Source: an uncultured Winogradskyella sp. (lineage in GTDB: Bacteria > Bacteroidota > Bacteroidia > Flavobacteriales > Flavobacteriaceae). Taken from it: a DNA stretch of 64,000 bases. Both the position numbers and the translations under genes were made by a program. Position 1 is the first letter of the stretch. Every line of letters begins with the position of its first letter. The notes under the pieces were generated by a model, which saw only the letters and a list, made by a program, of their open reading frames with translations, was not told the origin of the DNA and did no database searches. Below are positions 17,666 through 27,323 of this stretch, piece after piece. The DNA is taken from positions 158,813-222,812 of the forward strand of contig NZ_CANMXL010000005.1 in assembly GCF_947501905.1 (NCBI RefSeq). Reading direction: 5' to 3'.

Positions 17666-19714
17666 ATGAAGACTTTAAAATCAATAGGAATTACATGTAT
17701 TATATTGCTTACATTAAGTGCACAAGCACAAGACATGCAAGACGGTTTTGCCTATTTAGAAACTGGGAAATATGGAAATGCAGAACAGTTTTTTAGTACC
17801 ATACTAAAGACATACCCAAATAATAAAACGGCACGTTTATGTTATGGTCGCGCTATTGGACTTAATGGTAATGCTGAAAAAGCGAATACACTTTTTACTG
17901 ACTTACTTAAAGACTATCCAAACGATTTTGAAGTCAAACTAAACTACGGCGAATCTCTTTTATGGACTAATAACTTTAAAGCTGCAAAACGATATTATAA
18001 GTCTTTGGTTACTGAAGACTCAAAAAGCTTTGCTGCATTATTAGGTTATGCAAATACTTTATCTAATCTAAAAGAATATGAAGATGCATTAACTCAAGTC
18101 AATAATGCATTAGCCGTTTCCCCAGGGAATCCTAATGCGCTAACCTCAAAAAAGTACATCTATTTGGGTTACGCTTACCAAAACCAACAGAAGCAAAACT
18201 ATGATAAGGCAGAACAGTTATTAATAAAAAATCTAGAATTATTTGATGACGATAAAGACACCTTACTTAATCTGGCCAACCTTTATTTAATATGGGAAAA
18301 GTTGGATGATGCCGAGCTAACCTACCAACGTTTAGCCAAACAACCTGAACATCTAATCTTAGCTCATAATGGATTGTCTTTAGTAGCGCATTTAAATGGG
18401 AAAGAAAAAAAGGCCTTACAGATAAGTACTGAAGCTTATAATAGTATTACTGAAAATACAGATGCTAATGTAGCACAGCAAACCACTGAGCGTTATGCAC
18501 AAGCACTGATTTGGAATAAAAAGTACAAAGCTGCGACACATCTTATTACAGATTTAATCGCGAAGCATCCTAACAAAAATTGGGTATTGGCTTTAAGAGC
18601 AACACTTAATGTTTACAAAAGTAATTTTAAGCAGAGTCTAGCCGATTATAACAGGATTTTAGAAAATGACAGCACATCTTTTGATGGCAACTTAGGAAAA
18701 GCAAACATCCTAAAAGCCTTAGGCAGATTTGATGACGCTTATACTTGGGCAGAAAACACATTAAAAATTTATGACAACCAGAAAGATGCTGTTAACTTCA
18801 TTAACCAATTAGATCGAAGTTTTTCACCAGTTTTAGAATCTAAGGCATCACATACTTTTGACAATGGCTATAATAAAGCCTTTGCCTTTAATACCACAGT
18901 AACCTATCCGCTATCTACAAAACTAAAGGTATTAGGAAGTTACAATTACAGAACTACTAATAATACCGTGACAAATAATACGGCGAGCTCTAACAATTTT
19001 TCATTAGGCTTGGCGTACCAAATCATCCCAAATATTATAGTTAATGGTACAACAGGTATAACTGCTGCAAATACAGAAAATAACGATTTTATACAATTAG
19101 TGACTGACCTATCACTTAATATTAATGCGTTGAAATTACAGAACATCGCTGTTGGTTATAAAAGACAAGTCGAAAGTTTTAATGCCGATTTATTAGACCA
19201 AGAGTTGGTACAAAATAATTATTACGCAACGTATAATTTGAGCACTAATTTTAATTTAGGGTGGTATACGCAGTATATGTTTACAGACCAGAATGATGGC
19301 AATAACCGTAACTTACTATTTACCTCTTTGTACTATAACCTATTGGCAAAACCCTCTTTAAAAGTTGGACTTAACTACCAATACATTACATTTAAAGACC
19401 AAGTGCCAAGTATTTACTTTAGCCCAGAACGATTTAATGCTGGCGAAGTCTTTGTAAATCTTATAAAGGACGAAGCTATTGCTAAACCAAACGAGTGGTT
19501 TTATAACCTAACCGCAGCATTTGGTTACCAGTTTATAGAAGACGATGCTAAGCAAAGCACATACAGACTACAAGGTGCTTTTGGGTACAAATTTTCTGAG
19601 TGTAGTTTACTAAACGCTTACGGCACGCATAGTAATATTGCCTCTGCTACTGCTGCTGGATTTACATTTACGGAGATTGGGTTACGATTTAAGTGGGTGT
19701 TTATGGGTAGTTAA
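17666..19714 (+). CDS. TPR protein with C-terminal YaiO-like outer-membrane barrel (polysaccharide exporter)
   Basis: 682 residues: a signal peptide ending LTLSAQAQ, then about ten tetratricopeptide repeats (residues 25-380, for example GYAYQNQQKQNYDKAEQLL) and a beta-strand-rich C-terminal domain (about 390-682) of the YaiO outer-membrane type, closing EIGLRFKWVFMG. The same TPR-then-barrel layout is used by PelB, BcsC and PgaA to guide and export exopolysaccharide. It is divergent from the STAS-flippase operon and shares site C with it. It is convergent, 15 bp apart, with the restriction gene. Confidence 0.82.
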   Translation: MKTLKSIGITCIILLTLSAQAQDMQDGFAYLETGKYGNAEQFFSTILKTYPNNKTARLCYGRAIGLNGNAEKANTLFTDLLKDYPNDFEVKLNYGESLLWTNNFKAAKRYYKSLVTEDSKSFAALLGYANTLSNLKEYEDALTQVNNALAVSPGNPNALTSKKYIYLGYAYQNQQKQNYDKAEQLLIKNLELFDDDKDTLLNLANLYLIWEKLDDAELTYQRLAKQPEHLILAHNGLSLVAHLNGKEKKALQISTEAYNSITENTDANVAQQTTERYAQALIWNKKYKAATHLITDLIAKHPNKNWVLALRATLNVYKSNFKQSLADYNRILENDSTSFDGNLGKANILKALGRFDDAYTWAENTLKIYDNQKDAVNFINQLDRSFSPVLESKASHTFDNGYNKAFAFNTTVTYPLSTKLKVLGSYNYRTTNNTVTNNTASSNNFSLGLAYQIIPNIIVNGTTGITAANTENNDFIQLVTDLSLNINALKLQNIAVGYKRQVESFNADLLDQELVQNNYYATYNLSTNFNLGWYTQYMFTDQNDGNNRNLLFTSLYYNLLAKPSLKVGLNYQYITFKDQVPSIYFSPERFNAGEVFVNLIKDEAIAKPNEWFYNLTAAFGYQFIEDDAKQSTYRLQGAFGYKFSECSLLNAYGTHSNIASATAAGFTFTEIGLRFKWVFMGS

Positions 19715-19729
19715 TACTATTATTACTAC

Positions 19730-20383
19730 TTAAACATTAGGGAAAATTGCTTTAATCTTGTTCTCTGTAACTACTTGATTTGTAGTTATTACTTTAATTT
19801 CGGGAGACTCAACTAAATTCAGTTGTTTTATTTCTTCAATTACATTGTCAAAATCTGAATTAGTTGCACAAACAGCACTATCCAAACCAATCACATCTCC
19901 TATTCGTTGTTTTGCATTAACCATTTTCGCATCGTCCTCTGATAGGGTTACTAAAAAACATTTAGATCTACGATGAACATATTTCATTGCTATAGATTCT
20001 AAATCTGCTTGCTTATATCTTTCTCTGAATGATGTCTTTGCACTCAAGCAAATTGGACCTCTGTCAGTTGAATAGAGAAGTAAATCATAATTTATATTTG
20101 GAACGAAAGCCACTTTAGCGTTCATATAGATTGGGTATATTTTTTCTCTAATTAATAAAGTAGCAATTATGATTTCAAAAATTTTACCATTAACACCTCG
20201 TTTTTGTTGCTCATTGTCCAAAAGAATATCTCTCTTTTTCAAATACGCATTCCAATAAGTAGAAATATATTCGCTTGGTTTGTTATAATCAATGTCCATA
20301 AAAGAAGGGAATAATTGTTCAAAAATTCCTCCTGCAAGTGTTTCATTGCCTTTTACGATGTCTAAATCTTGCAGTAATCCCAT
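19730..20383 (-). CDS. Putative type II restriction endonuclease
   Basis: 217 residues, not recognised to a named specificity. Evidence for the role is position (its ATG overlaps the methyltransferase stop as TAATG) and a possible PD-(D/E)xK-type core: IFEIIIATLLI, then NYDLLLYSTDRG and CLSAKTSF, with D and K spaced as in such nucleases but the middle acidic residue unclear. No controller protein gene accompanies it. Translational coupling after the methyltransferase fits a rule seen in many restriction-modification pairs, protection first. Confidence 0.65.
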   Translation of the reverse strand: MGLLQDLDIVKGNETLAGGIFEQLFPSFMDIDYNKPSEYISTYWNAYLKKRDILLDNEQQKRGVNGKIFEIIIATLLIREKIYPIYMNAKVAFVPNINYDLLLYSTDRGPICLSAKTSFRERYKQADLESIAMKYVHRRSKCFLVTLSEDDAKMVNAKQRIGDVIGLDSAVCATNSDFDNVIEEIKQLNLVESPEIKVITTNQVVTENKIKAIFPNV

Positions 20384-21654
20384 TAATTATTTTCTAATTT
20401 TTCGATTATTCTTTTCGCTGTTGCTTGAATAGCAGGGACAGCAACCGAATTTCCAAACTGTTTATATGCCTGTGCGTCAGAAACAACTATTTTAAAAGTA
20501 TCTGGAAAACCTTGAAGTCTTGCCCATTCACGTGGTGTCATTTTCCTAATTCCCTCACGATTTACTTTGCCTGAAATATTTGTTACGGGTTTAAAATTAG
20601 TCAATCGGTAGTCCAAAACTAAATTTCGTTCTCTTCCCATTCCGCCGCAAACCACTGCATTGGCAGTTCCGCCATTTGGGATAATTTCGTAGCCAAATCC
20701 ATTTCCTTTGCTTTCGTGGCGAGCTCTGTGGTTTTTTAACGTTTGAACATATGTTGTCGATAAATAATATTTTACCGAGACTTCTTCCTCTTCCAAAATA
20801 TCTTCTAGAACGGCTGATTTATTTGTTGGTTCGGGGTATTGAAAATCAGTAATTCCCAAATCCTTTCTAAATCCTACGATGAAAATTCGTTCTCTATTTT
20901 GAGGCACTCCAAATTCTTTTGCATTAAGTATTTGTGGTTCTGGTACATAATAGTTTAAATCCTCACGAAGTACGTTCAGTATCGTGGCTAAAGTTTTACC
21001 CTTGTCATGATTTCTTAAGCCTTTTACATTTTCTAAAAAGATTGCTTTTGGCTGCTTTTTCTTGATGATTTCTGCAACATCAAAAAACAATGTACCTCTT
21101 GTATCTTCAAATCCGCCACGTCTTCCAGCAATAGAAAATGCCTGACACGGAAATCCTGCACAAAGCACATCGAAGTTATCTGGAATGTAACTCTTGGTTT
21201 TAGGTTTTGTGATGTCTCCAAACGGAATTTCTCCGAAATTTGCTTTATAAGTTTGCTTGGAATATTTGTCCCATTCACTAGTGAAAACGCATTTTCCATT
21301 CAGATTTTGAAATGCTAGTCGAAAACCACCAATTCCAGCAAATAAGTCGATAAACTTAAACTTCGGATTTTCTGGTGCTGGAAATGGAATAGATTTGTTC
21401 AATTCAAAAATCAAATACTGAAGTGCTTCTTCTGCGACTTTATTTGTGACTCTTTGCGTCGGATATTCTTTTTTCAAAACTTCTTTCACGAATAAAAGTG
21501 CATCTTTTTTGTAAAATTGCGAAACACCATTTTTATGATTATGTAAATAATGAGTAAATGAAGCTGTCTTAGAATTATCTGGGTCAACTACTCTTATCTC
21601 AAATAGTTGGCCATCAATGTTTTCTATCTTAATTTTTGCTTCAGTCACAATCAA
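20383..21654 (-). CDS. DNA (cytosine-5-)-methyltransferase
   Basis: 423 residues. All main m5C-methyltransferase motifs are present in order: motif I FIDLFAGIGGFRLAF (from 101), motif IV AGFPCQAFS with catalytic C170, motif VI FLENVKG (E208), motif VIII QNRERIFIVGF, motif IX MTPREWARLQGFPDTF and motif X YKQFGNSVAVPAI. A non-standard N-terminal extension of about 100 residues precedes motif I. It is cytoplasmic and protects host DNA from the downstream nuclease. The sequence specificity cannot be read from the protein. Confidence 0.95.
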   Translation of the reverse strand: MIVTEAKIKIENIDGQLFEIRVVDPDNSKTASFTHYLHNHKNGVSQFYKKDALLFVKEVLKKEYPTQRVTNKVAEEALQYLIFELNKSIPFPAPENPKFKFIDLFAGIGGFRLAFQNLNGKCVFTSEWDKYSKQTYKANFGEIPFGDITKPKTKSYIPDNFDVLCAGFPCQAFSIAGRRGGFEDTRGTLFFDVAEIIKKKQPKAIFLENVKGLRNHDKGKTLATILNVLREDLNYYVPEPQILNAKEFGVPQNRERIFIVGFRKDLGITDFQYPEPTNKSAVLEDILEEEEVSVKYYLSTTYVQTLKNHRARHESKGNGFGYEIIPNGGTANAVVCGGMGRERNLVLDYRLTNFKPVTNISGKVNREGIRKMTPREWARLQGFPDTFKIVVSDAQAYKQFGNSVAVPAIQATAKRIIEKLENN

Positions 21655-21778
21655 TAATTTAACTATACAAGTTAATAAAGTTTACTCTTGTTAATTGTTT
21701 ATTTTTAAATTTTTATTCACATTTTCTAACATGTGATAATAGATGCAAAAATGATAAATAAATTAGCCCAAAAAGCAA

Positions 21779-21804
21779 AAGGCAAAAGCTTTCGCTTTTG
21801 CCTT
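21779..21804 (-). terminator. Intrinsic terminator of the T9SS protein gene
   Basis: AAGGCAAAAGC (21779-21789) pairs perfectly with GCTTTTGCCTT (21794-21804) around a TTTC loop. On the minus strand it follows the stop at 21836 and runs into a T-rich stretch. The rest of the gap up to 21654 is AT-rich and holds the restriction-modification promoter, with no clear -10. Confidence 0.8.
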
Positions 21805-21835
21805 CTCACCATCAAACCAAATTATTAATGACCCT

Positions 21836-24442
21836 CTACCTCACTAACAATTTTATTGTTTTATAATCGCCGTATTGGCTTTGTAACTTACAGAAGTATA
21901 ATCCTGAGATTAATCCTTCATTTTTTAGGGTAATACTATTTTTACCTGATGTTGCTGTAAATGCCATGTTGTAAACTTCTTTTCCTAATGTATTGTAGAT
22001 AATACAAGTTACGGTATCGTTTTGTGCTGCTGTAAATTGTAGTTCTGTATGTGTATCCATTGGATTAGGCACAGCTCTTAATTCTACAGTATCACCAGCA
22101 AAATCTTCTGTAGATAATGCACTGTTTTGCGACAGTCTTAAATTTTCTAAAGACATGGTTTTACTTGTTGCTATGCCTTCATTTGACACCATAGTAAACA
22201 CCATAGTCACAACATCATCAAATATGCCATCTGTTCCTGTGTTAGACACAAAATCTGCGATAGACAATTCATAGTCTTGAGATGTTTCTGTGAGTGCAAT
22301 TGTCGTTTTGTATTGTTCTTCCCAATTGGCAATACTCTGTTTTACAAATGCAATCTCTAAGTTACCTGTGCCTTTTGCACTTAAGTTTAGACTTGTAAAT
22401 GCTGTTAAATCCACAGCTTTAAATCTTGGTGTTAGTGCTCTGTAAGCTGCCACGTATGTATTTGTTGTAGCTTCTAGATTAACATTACGCTCTATTGGGA
22501 AATCTCCAGCTTCAAACGTATAGTCATTAGCCGTAACCTCATAAGTAGTTACAGTTGTGCCTTCTTGAGAATCATCGATTCCCCAAGGTCCATCTGACAT
22601 AAATAAATCGTCTGGTGTAGTTACACCATCACCAATTCTAAAACCAATATCAAACAATAGTCCCGTCTCTATTCTAAGATTGGTTAAGTACTGCCCGTTT
22701 AAATCAATATCCATATTAAGATTATTGAATTCTGCAGTTTCTGAGGTTCTGTAACCCGCATCAAAATTGACAGTTTGCGTTGCGTTGTTATTTATGATTT
22801 CTAAATCTAATCCGCCGTTATTGTATTCGCCTTTTCTTACAAATACAACTGGTGGTTCAGAATTATTGTAATCCGTAATTGGTTTTTCGATTGCTAAGAG
22901 GTTTAAAACCTCAGCACCTAATAGGTATAAATCATCCACTGTATTTGCCCATATCTGAAAGTTATAGAAGGTTGTGTTTTCTTCGTACTTGTCTAAATTC
23001 CAGTGACTCTCTACAGCAAAATCAGCATCATTATTAATCACTTTTGCAGATAAGCTTAATACAAACTCATGCGTACCATCAGGATTTTTGATTACAGATT
23101 TTATAAACTGTTGCTCGTCAATATTAATCGTAGACACCGCAATTAACTCACCACCTAATAAACGGTCGCAAATGTATTTTGTATGCTCATAAACACCATC
23201 TTCTGTCTTCAACGCTAATATGGTTGCTATTGGTGTATCGGCATTCATATAATCCACAGCAAAAATTTCTGTAGCATTTGTAATCTCTAATAGATCTGTT
23301 GGCGAAGAATTAATAGCTTCGGTCTCACCAATAACACCAACAGGAATAAAGTCTTCTAATGTAAAGGTATTGTCGGCATTACGCTGTAAGTAGCTTTGAG
23401 GCCTTTCAAATCTTGGTGCTGTACTTCTATTAAATGCATAACCCGATTTTGCACGGTTAAAATTACGTTTATTGATTTGCTCAGATAGTCGATTATTACT
23501 TTCTAATCCGCCACCATCACCACCAGAAACAGGTGGCTCGATAACCTCACAAGACCCAAAACCAGAACATGATGGATCTTCGCAATCAATTAGTCCATCA
23601 CCATCGTCATCGATACCATTATCACAATCTTCTTGTAAAACTGGGGCTGTAGGACAACGTGCACCATCGTTACTAGCACTAGAAGGTCCAAAAGCAAACA
23701 AGTTAGATTCCATATCATCCGCACTATTCACATTCTGTACTGCTTGAATAACGTATATAGTTCCTGTTTGATTAGCCGATACATAAAAACGACCATCTGC
23801 ATCAAAATACACAGCGCCATAAGTATAGTTATTACCATCTAAAATAGGCACAACACCTAATGATGATACTTGTCCGTTATCCGGATTGATACGATATAAA
23901 ATATTAGAGTTCTTTTCTACTGTGTACAACTGATTATCTACAGCATTAAATGCCCAATCGTGAACATTAATATTTTGAGATAATGTCTCTGTAGCATTGT
24001 GTTGCACATAAGTAGAAGATTCTGGATCTAAATCTATTTTATAATAGGTTGTTCCGCCACCTTTGAGAAAATACATTCCTAAAGCATTAACGTCTCCAAC
24101 ATATCTATTACTTGTTGGTAATTCATCTACATAAAACGTAGTTGTAGAAAAGTCTTTACCAATTCTGACAATTGATTTAGCTGGCGATGTTAATGACCCC
24201 CAGATATAACCATCCGTAGGATTGTATGCTGCTGCATTAATATTGCCTGGCGTGACATCTGTTGCAACTCTGTACGAGCCACCTGATGCCAAATCAATAG
24301 CGTAAACGTCATTGTATTGAAAAAGATAAGCATTATAATCACAGTTAAAAGGCGTGCCCCCTTGGGCTTGGCTTGCAAAGCTTAATGCCAATGCAGCGAT
24401 TATTGTTAATTGATTCCTAAAAGTGTAAAGTTCTAATTTCAT
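21836..24442 (-). CDS. Large T9SS-secreted protein with DUF6923-like N-terminus
   Basis: 868 residues: a signal peptide (AALALSFASQAQ), then a beta-propeller-like region of the DUF6923 type (residues 30-265, AYNPTDGYIWG and VYFDADGRFYVSANQTG). A Ca-binding-like Asp-rich loop follows (EDCDNGIDDDGDGLIDCED). The middle part is probably carbohydrate-binding-like or beta-sandwich, and the chain ends in a T9SS type A sorting domain (VPNPMDTHTELQF to GLYFCKLQ...KTIKLLVR). It should be exported through the T9SS and anchored to or released from the surface. Because it shares the LytTR-type promoter with the polysaccharide genes, a matrix or adhesin role is inferred. Confidence 0.82.
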   Translation of the reverse strand: MKLELYTFRNQLTIIAALALSFASQAQGGTPFNCDYNAYLFQYNDVYAIDLASGGSYRVATDVTPGNINAAAYNPTDGYIWGSLTSPAKSIVRIGKDFSTTTFYVDELPTSNRYVGDVNALGMYFLKGGGTTYYKIDLDPESSTYVQHNATETLSQNINVHDWAFNAVDNQLYTVEKNSNILYRINPDNGQVSSLGVVPILDGNNYTYGAVYFDADGRFYVSANQTGTIYVIQAVQNVNSADDMESNLFAFGPSSASNDGARCPTAPVLQEDCDNGIDDDGDGLIDCEDPSCSGFGSCEVIEPPVSGGDGGGLESNNRLSEQINKRNFNRAKSGYAFNRSTAPRFERPQSYLQRNADNTFTLEDFIPVGVIGETEAINSSPTDLLEITNATEIFAVDYMNADTPIATILALKTEDGVYEHTKYICDRLLGGELIAVSTINIDEQQFIKSVIKNPDGTHEFVLSLSAKVINNDADFAVESHWNLDKYEENTTFYNFQIWANTVDDLYLLGAEVLNLLAIEKPITDYNNSEPPVVFVRKGEYNNGGLDLEIINNNATQTVNFDAGYRTSETAEFNNLNMDIDLNGQYLTNLRIETGLLFDIGFRIGDGVTTPDDLFMSDGPWGIDDSQEGTTVTTYEVTANDYTFEAGDFPIERNVNLEATTNTYVAAYRALTPRFKAVDLTAFTSLNLSAKGTGNLEIAFVKQSIANWEEQYKTTIALTETSQDYELSIADFVSNTGTDGIFDDVVTMVFTMVSNEGIATSKTMSLENLRLSQNSALSTEDFAGDTVELRAVPNPMDTHTELQFTAAQNDTVTCIIYNTLGKEVYNMAFTATSGKNSITLKNEGLISGLYFCKLQSQYGDYKTIKLLVR

Positions 24443-24466
24443 TCTATTTCATTTAATAATATGAAA

Positions 24467-24556
24467 CAAAACTACCTTACAATTAGAGTTGATTTATTGA
24501 TTTTCGATTGATGTGAATAGGAAAGAGACAGAACACAATTTACTGTAGACGAATGG
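24467..24556 (-). promoter_or_regulatory. LytTR-type repeat site D (T9SS protein promoter)
   Basis: On the plus strand three repeats start at 24502 (TTTCGATTGATGT), 24523 (AAGAGACAGAACA, weakest) and 24544 (TGTAGACGAATGG), exactly 21 bp apart. On the minus strand TAGTTTTG (24474-24467) is a full TAnnTTTG -10, 28 bp from the first repeat. The start codon is at 24442. The far end lies 3 bp from the LytTR gene's stop. Confidence 0.75.
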
Positions 24557-24558
24557 TT

Positions 24559-25275
24559 TTAGAGAAGGTTGAGTCGCTTCATCAACTCTGGTCTATTTGA
24601 ACGGCTAACTGGTATTACATCTTTTTTTATCAGCACACTATTATCCTCAATATCAATGATTTTATCAATGTTAATGATAAATGAACGATGTACTTTTAGA
24701 AACAAACTATCTGGTAGTTTTTCTTCTATTTTTTTAAGTGTAGAATGCACTGTATAATTTTTATCCTCAGTCTTAACATGAATATAATCGCCTTTGGCCT
24801 CAACCAAATAAATACTTGGAATATCTATCTTAATTAGTCGTCTATCTATATTGACGTATAAATCATTCCCTGATGTCGTTTCTACCTTTTCTGCTGACGT
24901 AATAGAATTAGAATTCCCTTTATTAGGCATAGACTCCGCTTTCTGAATGGCTTTTTGAAAACGTTCTAGAGTAATTGGTTTTACCAGATAGTCTACTATA
25001 CAATCATATTCGAATGCTTGGATAGCAAAGTTAGAATCTGACGTAGTAAGAATAATTTTTGGTGGGTTTTTTAAAGTCTCAATAAAATCGAAGCCTGTAA
25101 AATCTGGCATATGAATATCTAAGAAGATTAAATCTACTTCATTCTGATTTAAATACTTAATAGCTTGAATTGCATTTGGAAATTCTTCAAGTACATTTAA
25201 ACTTGGGACATTTGAACATAATTGAGATATAATTGCTCTCGCAGTAGCTTCATCGTCAATAATAATACAATTCAT
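24559..25275 (-). CDS. LytTR-family response regulator
   Basis: 238 residues. Residues 1-118 are a receiver: IIDDEA, D53 in IFLDIHMPDFTGF, TTSD and K in LVKPI. Residues 140-238 are a LytTR DNA-binding domain (NDLYVNIDRRLIKI, YLVEAKGDYIHV, FLKVHRSFIIN and VPVSRSNRPELMKRL). LytTR dimers bind paired direct repeats about 21 bp apart, which is the spacing at the five sites reported here. It is the last gene of the CheY/H-NOX/kinase/HPt operon, 8 bp after HPt, so it is the likely DNA-binding output of that relay. Confidence 0.93.
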   Translation of the reverse strand: MNCIIIDDEATARAIISQLCSNVPSLNVLEEFPNAIQAIKYLNQNEVDLIFLDIHMPDFTGFDFIETLKNPPKIILTTSDSNFAIQAFEYDCIVDYLVKPITLERFQKAIQKAESMPNKGNSNSITSAEKVETTSGNDLYVNIDRRLIKIDIPSIYLVEAKGDYIHVKTEDKNYTVHSTLKKIEEKLPDSLFLKVHRSFIINIDKIIDIEDNSVLIKKDVIPVSRSNRPELMKRLNLL

Positions 25276-25283
25276 AAAATCTG

Positions 25284-25601
25284 TTATAGTGTCTTTAAAA
25301 AAATTGTCATAAGCTGCAAAGTAGATTCGAAATCTTCTTTTCCTTTTAAGTTCATGTCTATGAGGTTATTCTCGTAAGTAGCTGCAAGCTCATAACTTTT
25401 TACAAGTCCTAAAATACTAATTTTATGTTTAAGTTTATGTACGTTTTCGGCCGCTTCCTTATAATTCTCTGCGGATATATTATCAAAGTAAATCTGTTTC
25501 TCTTCTGGAAATTCTTTTTGGATGATATCAATGAGTTTTTGCTCAAAGGCTTTATCACCACCAGACATACTTTCAATATATGATAGGTTTGGTTTTTCCA
25601 T
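25284..25601 (-). CDS. HPt histidine phosphotransfer protein
   Basis: 105 residues, helical, with the HPt signature VHKLKHKISILGL; H55 is the expected phospho-histidine. Stand-alone HPt proteins carry phosphate between receiver domains. Two stand-alone receivers (27863 and 24559) and the receiver fused to GT2 at 7139 are available as partners. It is 3 bp from the upstream kinase stop and 8 bp from the LytTR gene, so it is operonic. Confidence 0.85.
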   Translation of the reverse strand: MEKPNLSYIESMSGGDKAFEQKLIDIIQKEFPEEKQIYFDNISAENYKEAAENVHKLKHKISILGLVKSYELAATYENNLIDMNLKGKEDFESTLQLMTIFLKTL

Positions 25602-25604
25602 GCT

Positions 25605-27323
25605 TTACTTTTTAATCGTGAAGAAAAACGTTGTGCCTTTATTTGACTCTGATTTTAACCAGATTTCCCCTTTATATAAATCTACTATTTTCTTTACAAT
25701 AGATAAGCCTATTCCGGTAGATTCTTTATTGTCATGTAGCGCATGAAAGATTTTAAAAATCTTATCATGATATTTTTTATCTATTCCCATACCATTATCT
25801 TTTATAGAAAATTGATAATACGACTTTTGTTCTATAACATCAACTTCTATAAGTCCCTGTGCTTTGTTATTAAACTTAATGGCATTACTAATTAAATTTT
25901 GAAACAACTGCTGAAACTTAGTCTTATCACCAATTACAATGGGCAGATTATTTAAAACATTAATAGAGATATTTTCAGGCACATATAATATCTGCATAAG
26001 TTCTTCTATAAGTGCATTTAAATCTACAGAGTTTTCATCTTTTGATTCTGAACCAATACTTGAGTAAAGTAGGATATCTGAAATTAACTGCTCCATCTTT
26101 TCTAGAGTTGTTTCAATTAATTCAAAATTTTGGATAGTGACATTATCAAGTTTTCCTTTATTATCTTCTTTTATCCAGCTTACAAGTGCGTCAATACTTC
26201 TTAAAGGAGACTTCAAATCATGAGACACAATATGCGCATATTCTTGCAACTCATTATTACTTTTACCTAAGGCATCTAATAATGCTGTATTTCTTAATTC
26301 TACTTTTTCTCGCTCTCTTAGATTAATTGCACTTTTTAATTGCATAGCTACTAAGCTAGCAATATTCTTTAAAGTTCTTAGGTGTTCTTTTGTAAAATAA
26401 TTCTTTGAATGGTGCTCCGAATCTATAACACCTATGACTTTTCCATCACTAATAATTGGCACTGATATTTCTGAGAATCTTATTTCATCATCAACAATAT
26501 ACCTATTATCCTTACTTGTATCACCTATAATCTCAGCTTTACCTGTTTTTGCAACACTACCAACAATACCATCACCAATAGGCAAAGCTATTTTATCTTT
26601 AATTTGTTTATCACTAGTCAGTTTAGTACCATATGCAGCAATTTGTTCTAATGTATTTTGTTCATTATCTACTAGATAAATGATACAATCTTTTGTGTCT
26701 AAATACTCGGCAATGTTATTGGTAATTTCCCAAGCAATTTCGTAAATATCCATCTTACCGAGAAGTGCCTTGGCAACATCATTAACCATATCTATAATTA
26801 ATGATTGCTCTCGTTCTAAAGTAATATCTCTTACAATGCCTTGAGCTGCCATCGGAACACCGTTTTTATCCAGTACCAAACTTGCATTGATATGAACTCT
26901 TTTTACTTCTTTAGCTTTGGTATAGACTCTTGCTTCATAATTTTTAAAGAAGCCTTTTGTTTGTAATTCTAAAAAAGACGTCATAGCATAATCATAATCT
27001 TCCTTATAAATAAGGCTGACCACATTAACGGATTCTTTATCTACATCATAACCAAACAGTTCTGTTGCTGCATCATTAAATTTCAGCACATTACCGTTAA
27101 GGTCCATTACCACATAAGCATCTACTATGTTTTCAAATACACCTTGTAATTGCGAACTCGTATTGTCATATAAAGTGCTTAGTTCTTTATGCGAAATTTC
27201 AAGCTTTTGATTAACTTCAAAAAGCTCCGCAGATTTAGCTTCAAGAATTGCTTCAGCTGCTTTTCTAGATGCTTTTTCTCTAGCTAATGCCCTTTTGAGA
27301 ATATCTACTTCTTCTTGACTCAT
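25605..27323 (-). CDS. Cytoplasmic PAS-GAF histidine kinase associated with H-NOX
   Basis: 572 residues without membrane segments. The order is an N-terminal coiled coil (10-55, ALAREKASRKAAEAILEAK), PAS (about 58-168), GAF (about 175-330), HisKA with H368 in AHIVSHDLKSPLRS, and HATPase_c with NLISNAIKFN, DNGMGID and STGIGLSIVKKIV. No receiver is attached. The coiled-coil opening is typical of kinases encoded beside H-NOX, which bind the sensor and are inhibited or activated by NO-heme. Its ATG overlaps the H-NOX stop, supporting a complex. Confidence 0.92.
   Translation of the reverse strand: MSQEEVDILKRALAREKASRKAAEAILEAKSAELFEVNQKLEISHKELSTLYDNTSSQLQGVFENIVDAYVVMDLNGNVLKFNDAATELFGYDVDKESVNVVSLIYKEDYDYAMTSFLELQTKGFFKNYEARVYTKAKEVKRVHINASLVLDKNGVPMAAQGIVRDITLEREQSLIIDMVNDVAKALLGKMDIYEIAWEITNNIAEYLDTKDCIIYLVDNEQNTLEQIAAYGTKLTSDKQIKDKIALPIGDGIVGSVAKTGKAEIIGDTSKDNRYIVDDEIRFSEISVPIISDGKVIGVIDSEHHSKNYFTKEHLRTLKNIASLVAMQLKSAINLREREKVELRNTALLDALGKSNNELQEYAHIVSHDLKSPLRSIDALVSWIKEDNKGKLDNVTIQNFELIETTLEKMEQLISDILLYSSIGSESKDENSVDLNALIEELMQILYVPENISINVLNNLPIVIGDKTKFQQLFQNLISNAIKFNNKAQGLIEVDVIEQKSYYQFSIKDNGMGIDKKYHDKIFKIFHALHDNKESTGIGLSIVKKIVDLYKGEIWLKSESNKGTTFFFTIKK

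Noticed and set aside
17614..17796. Open frame overlapping site C and the start of the TPR-barrel gene
   Set aside because: It has no family features, overlaps a clear signal-peptide gene in another frame and covers a regulatory site.
6644..19714. Cellulose (Bcs) operon
   Set aside because: A TPR-barrel and a GH5-like hydrolase suggest it, but no BcsA-type processive GT2 with PilZ or BcsB was found; the main synthase candidate is GT4.
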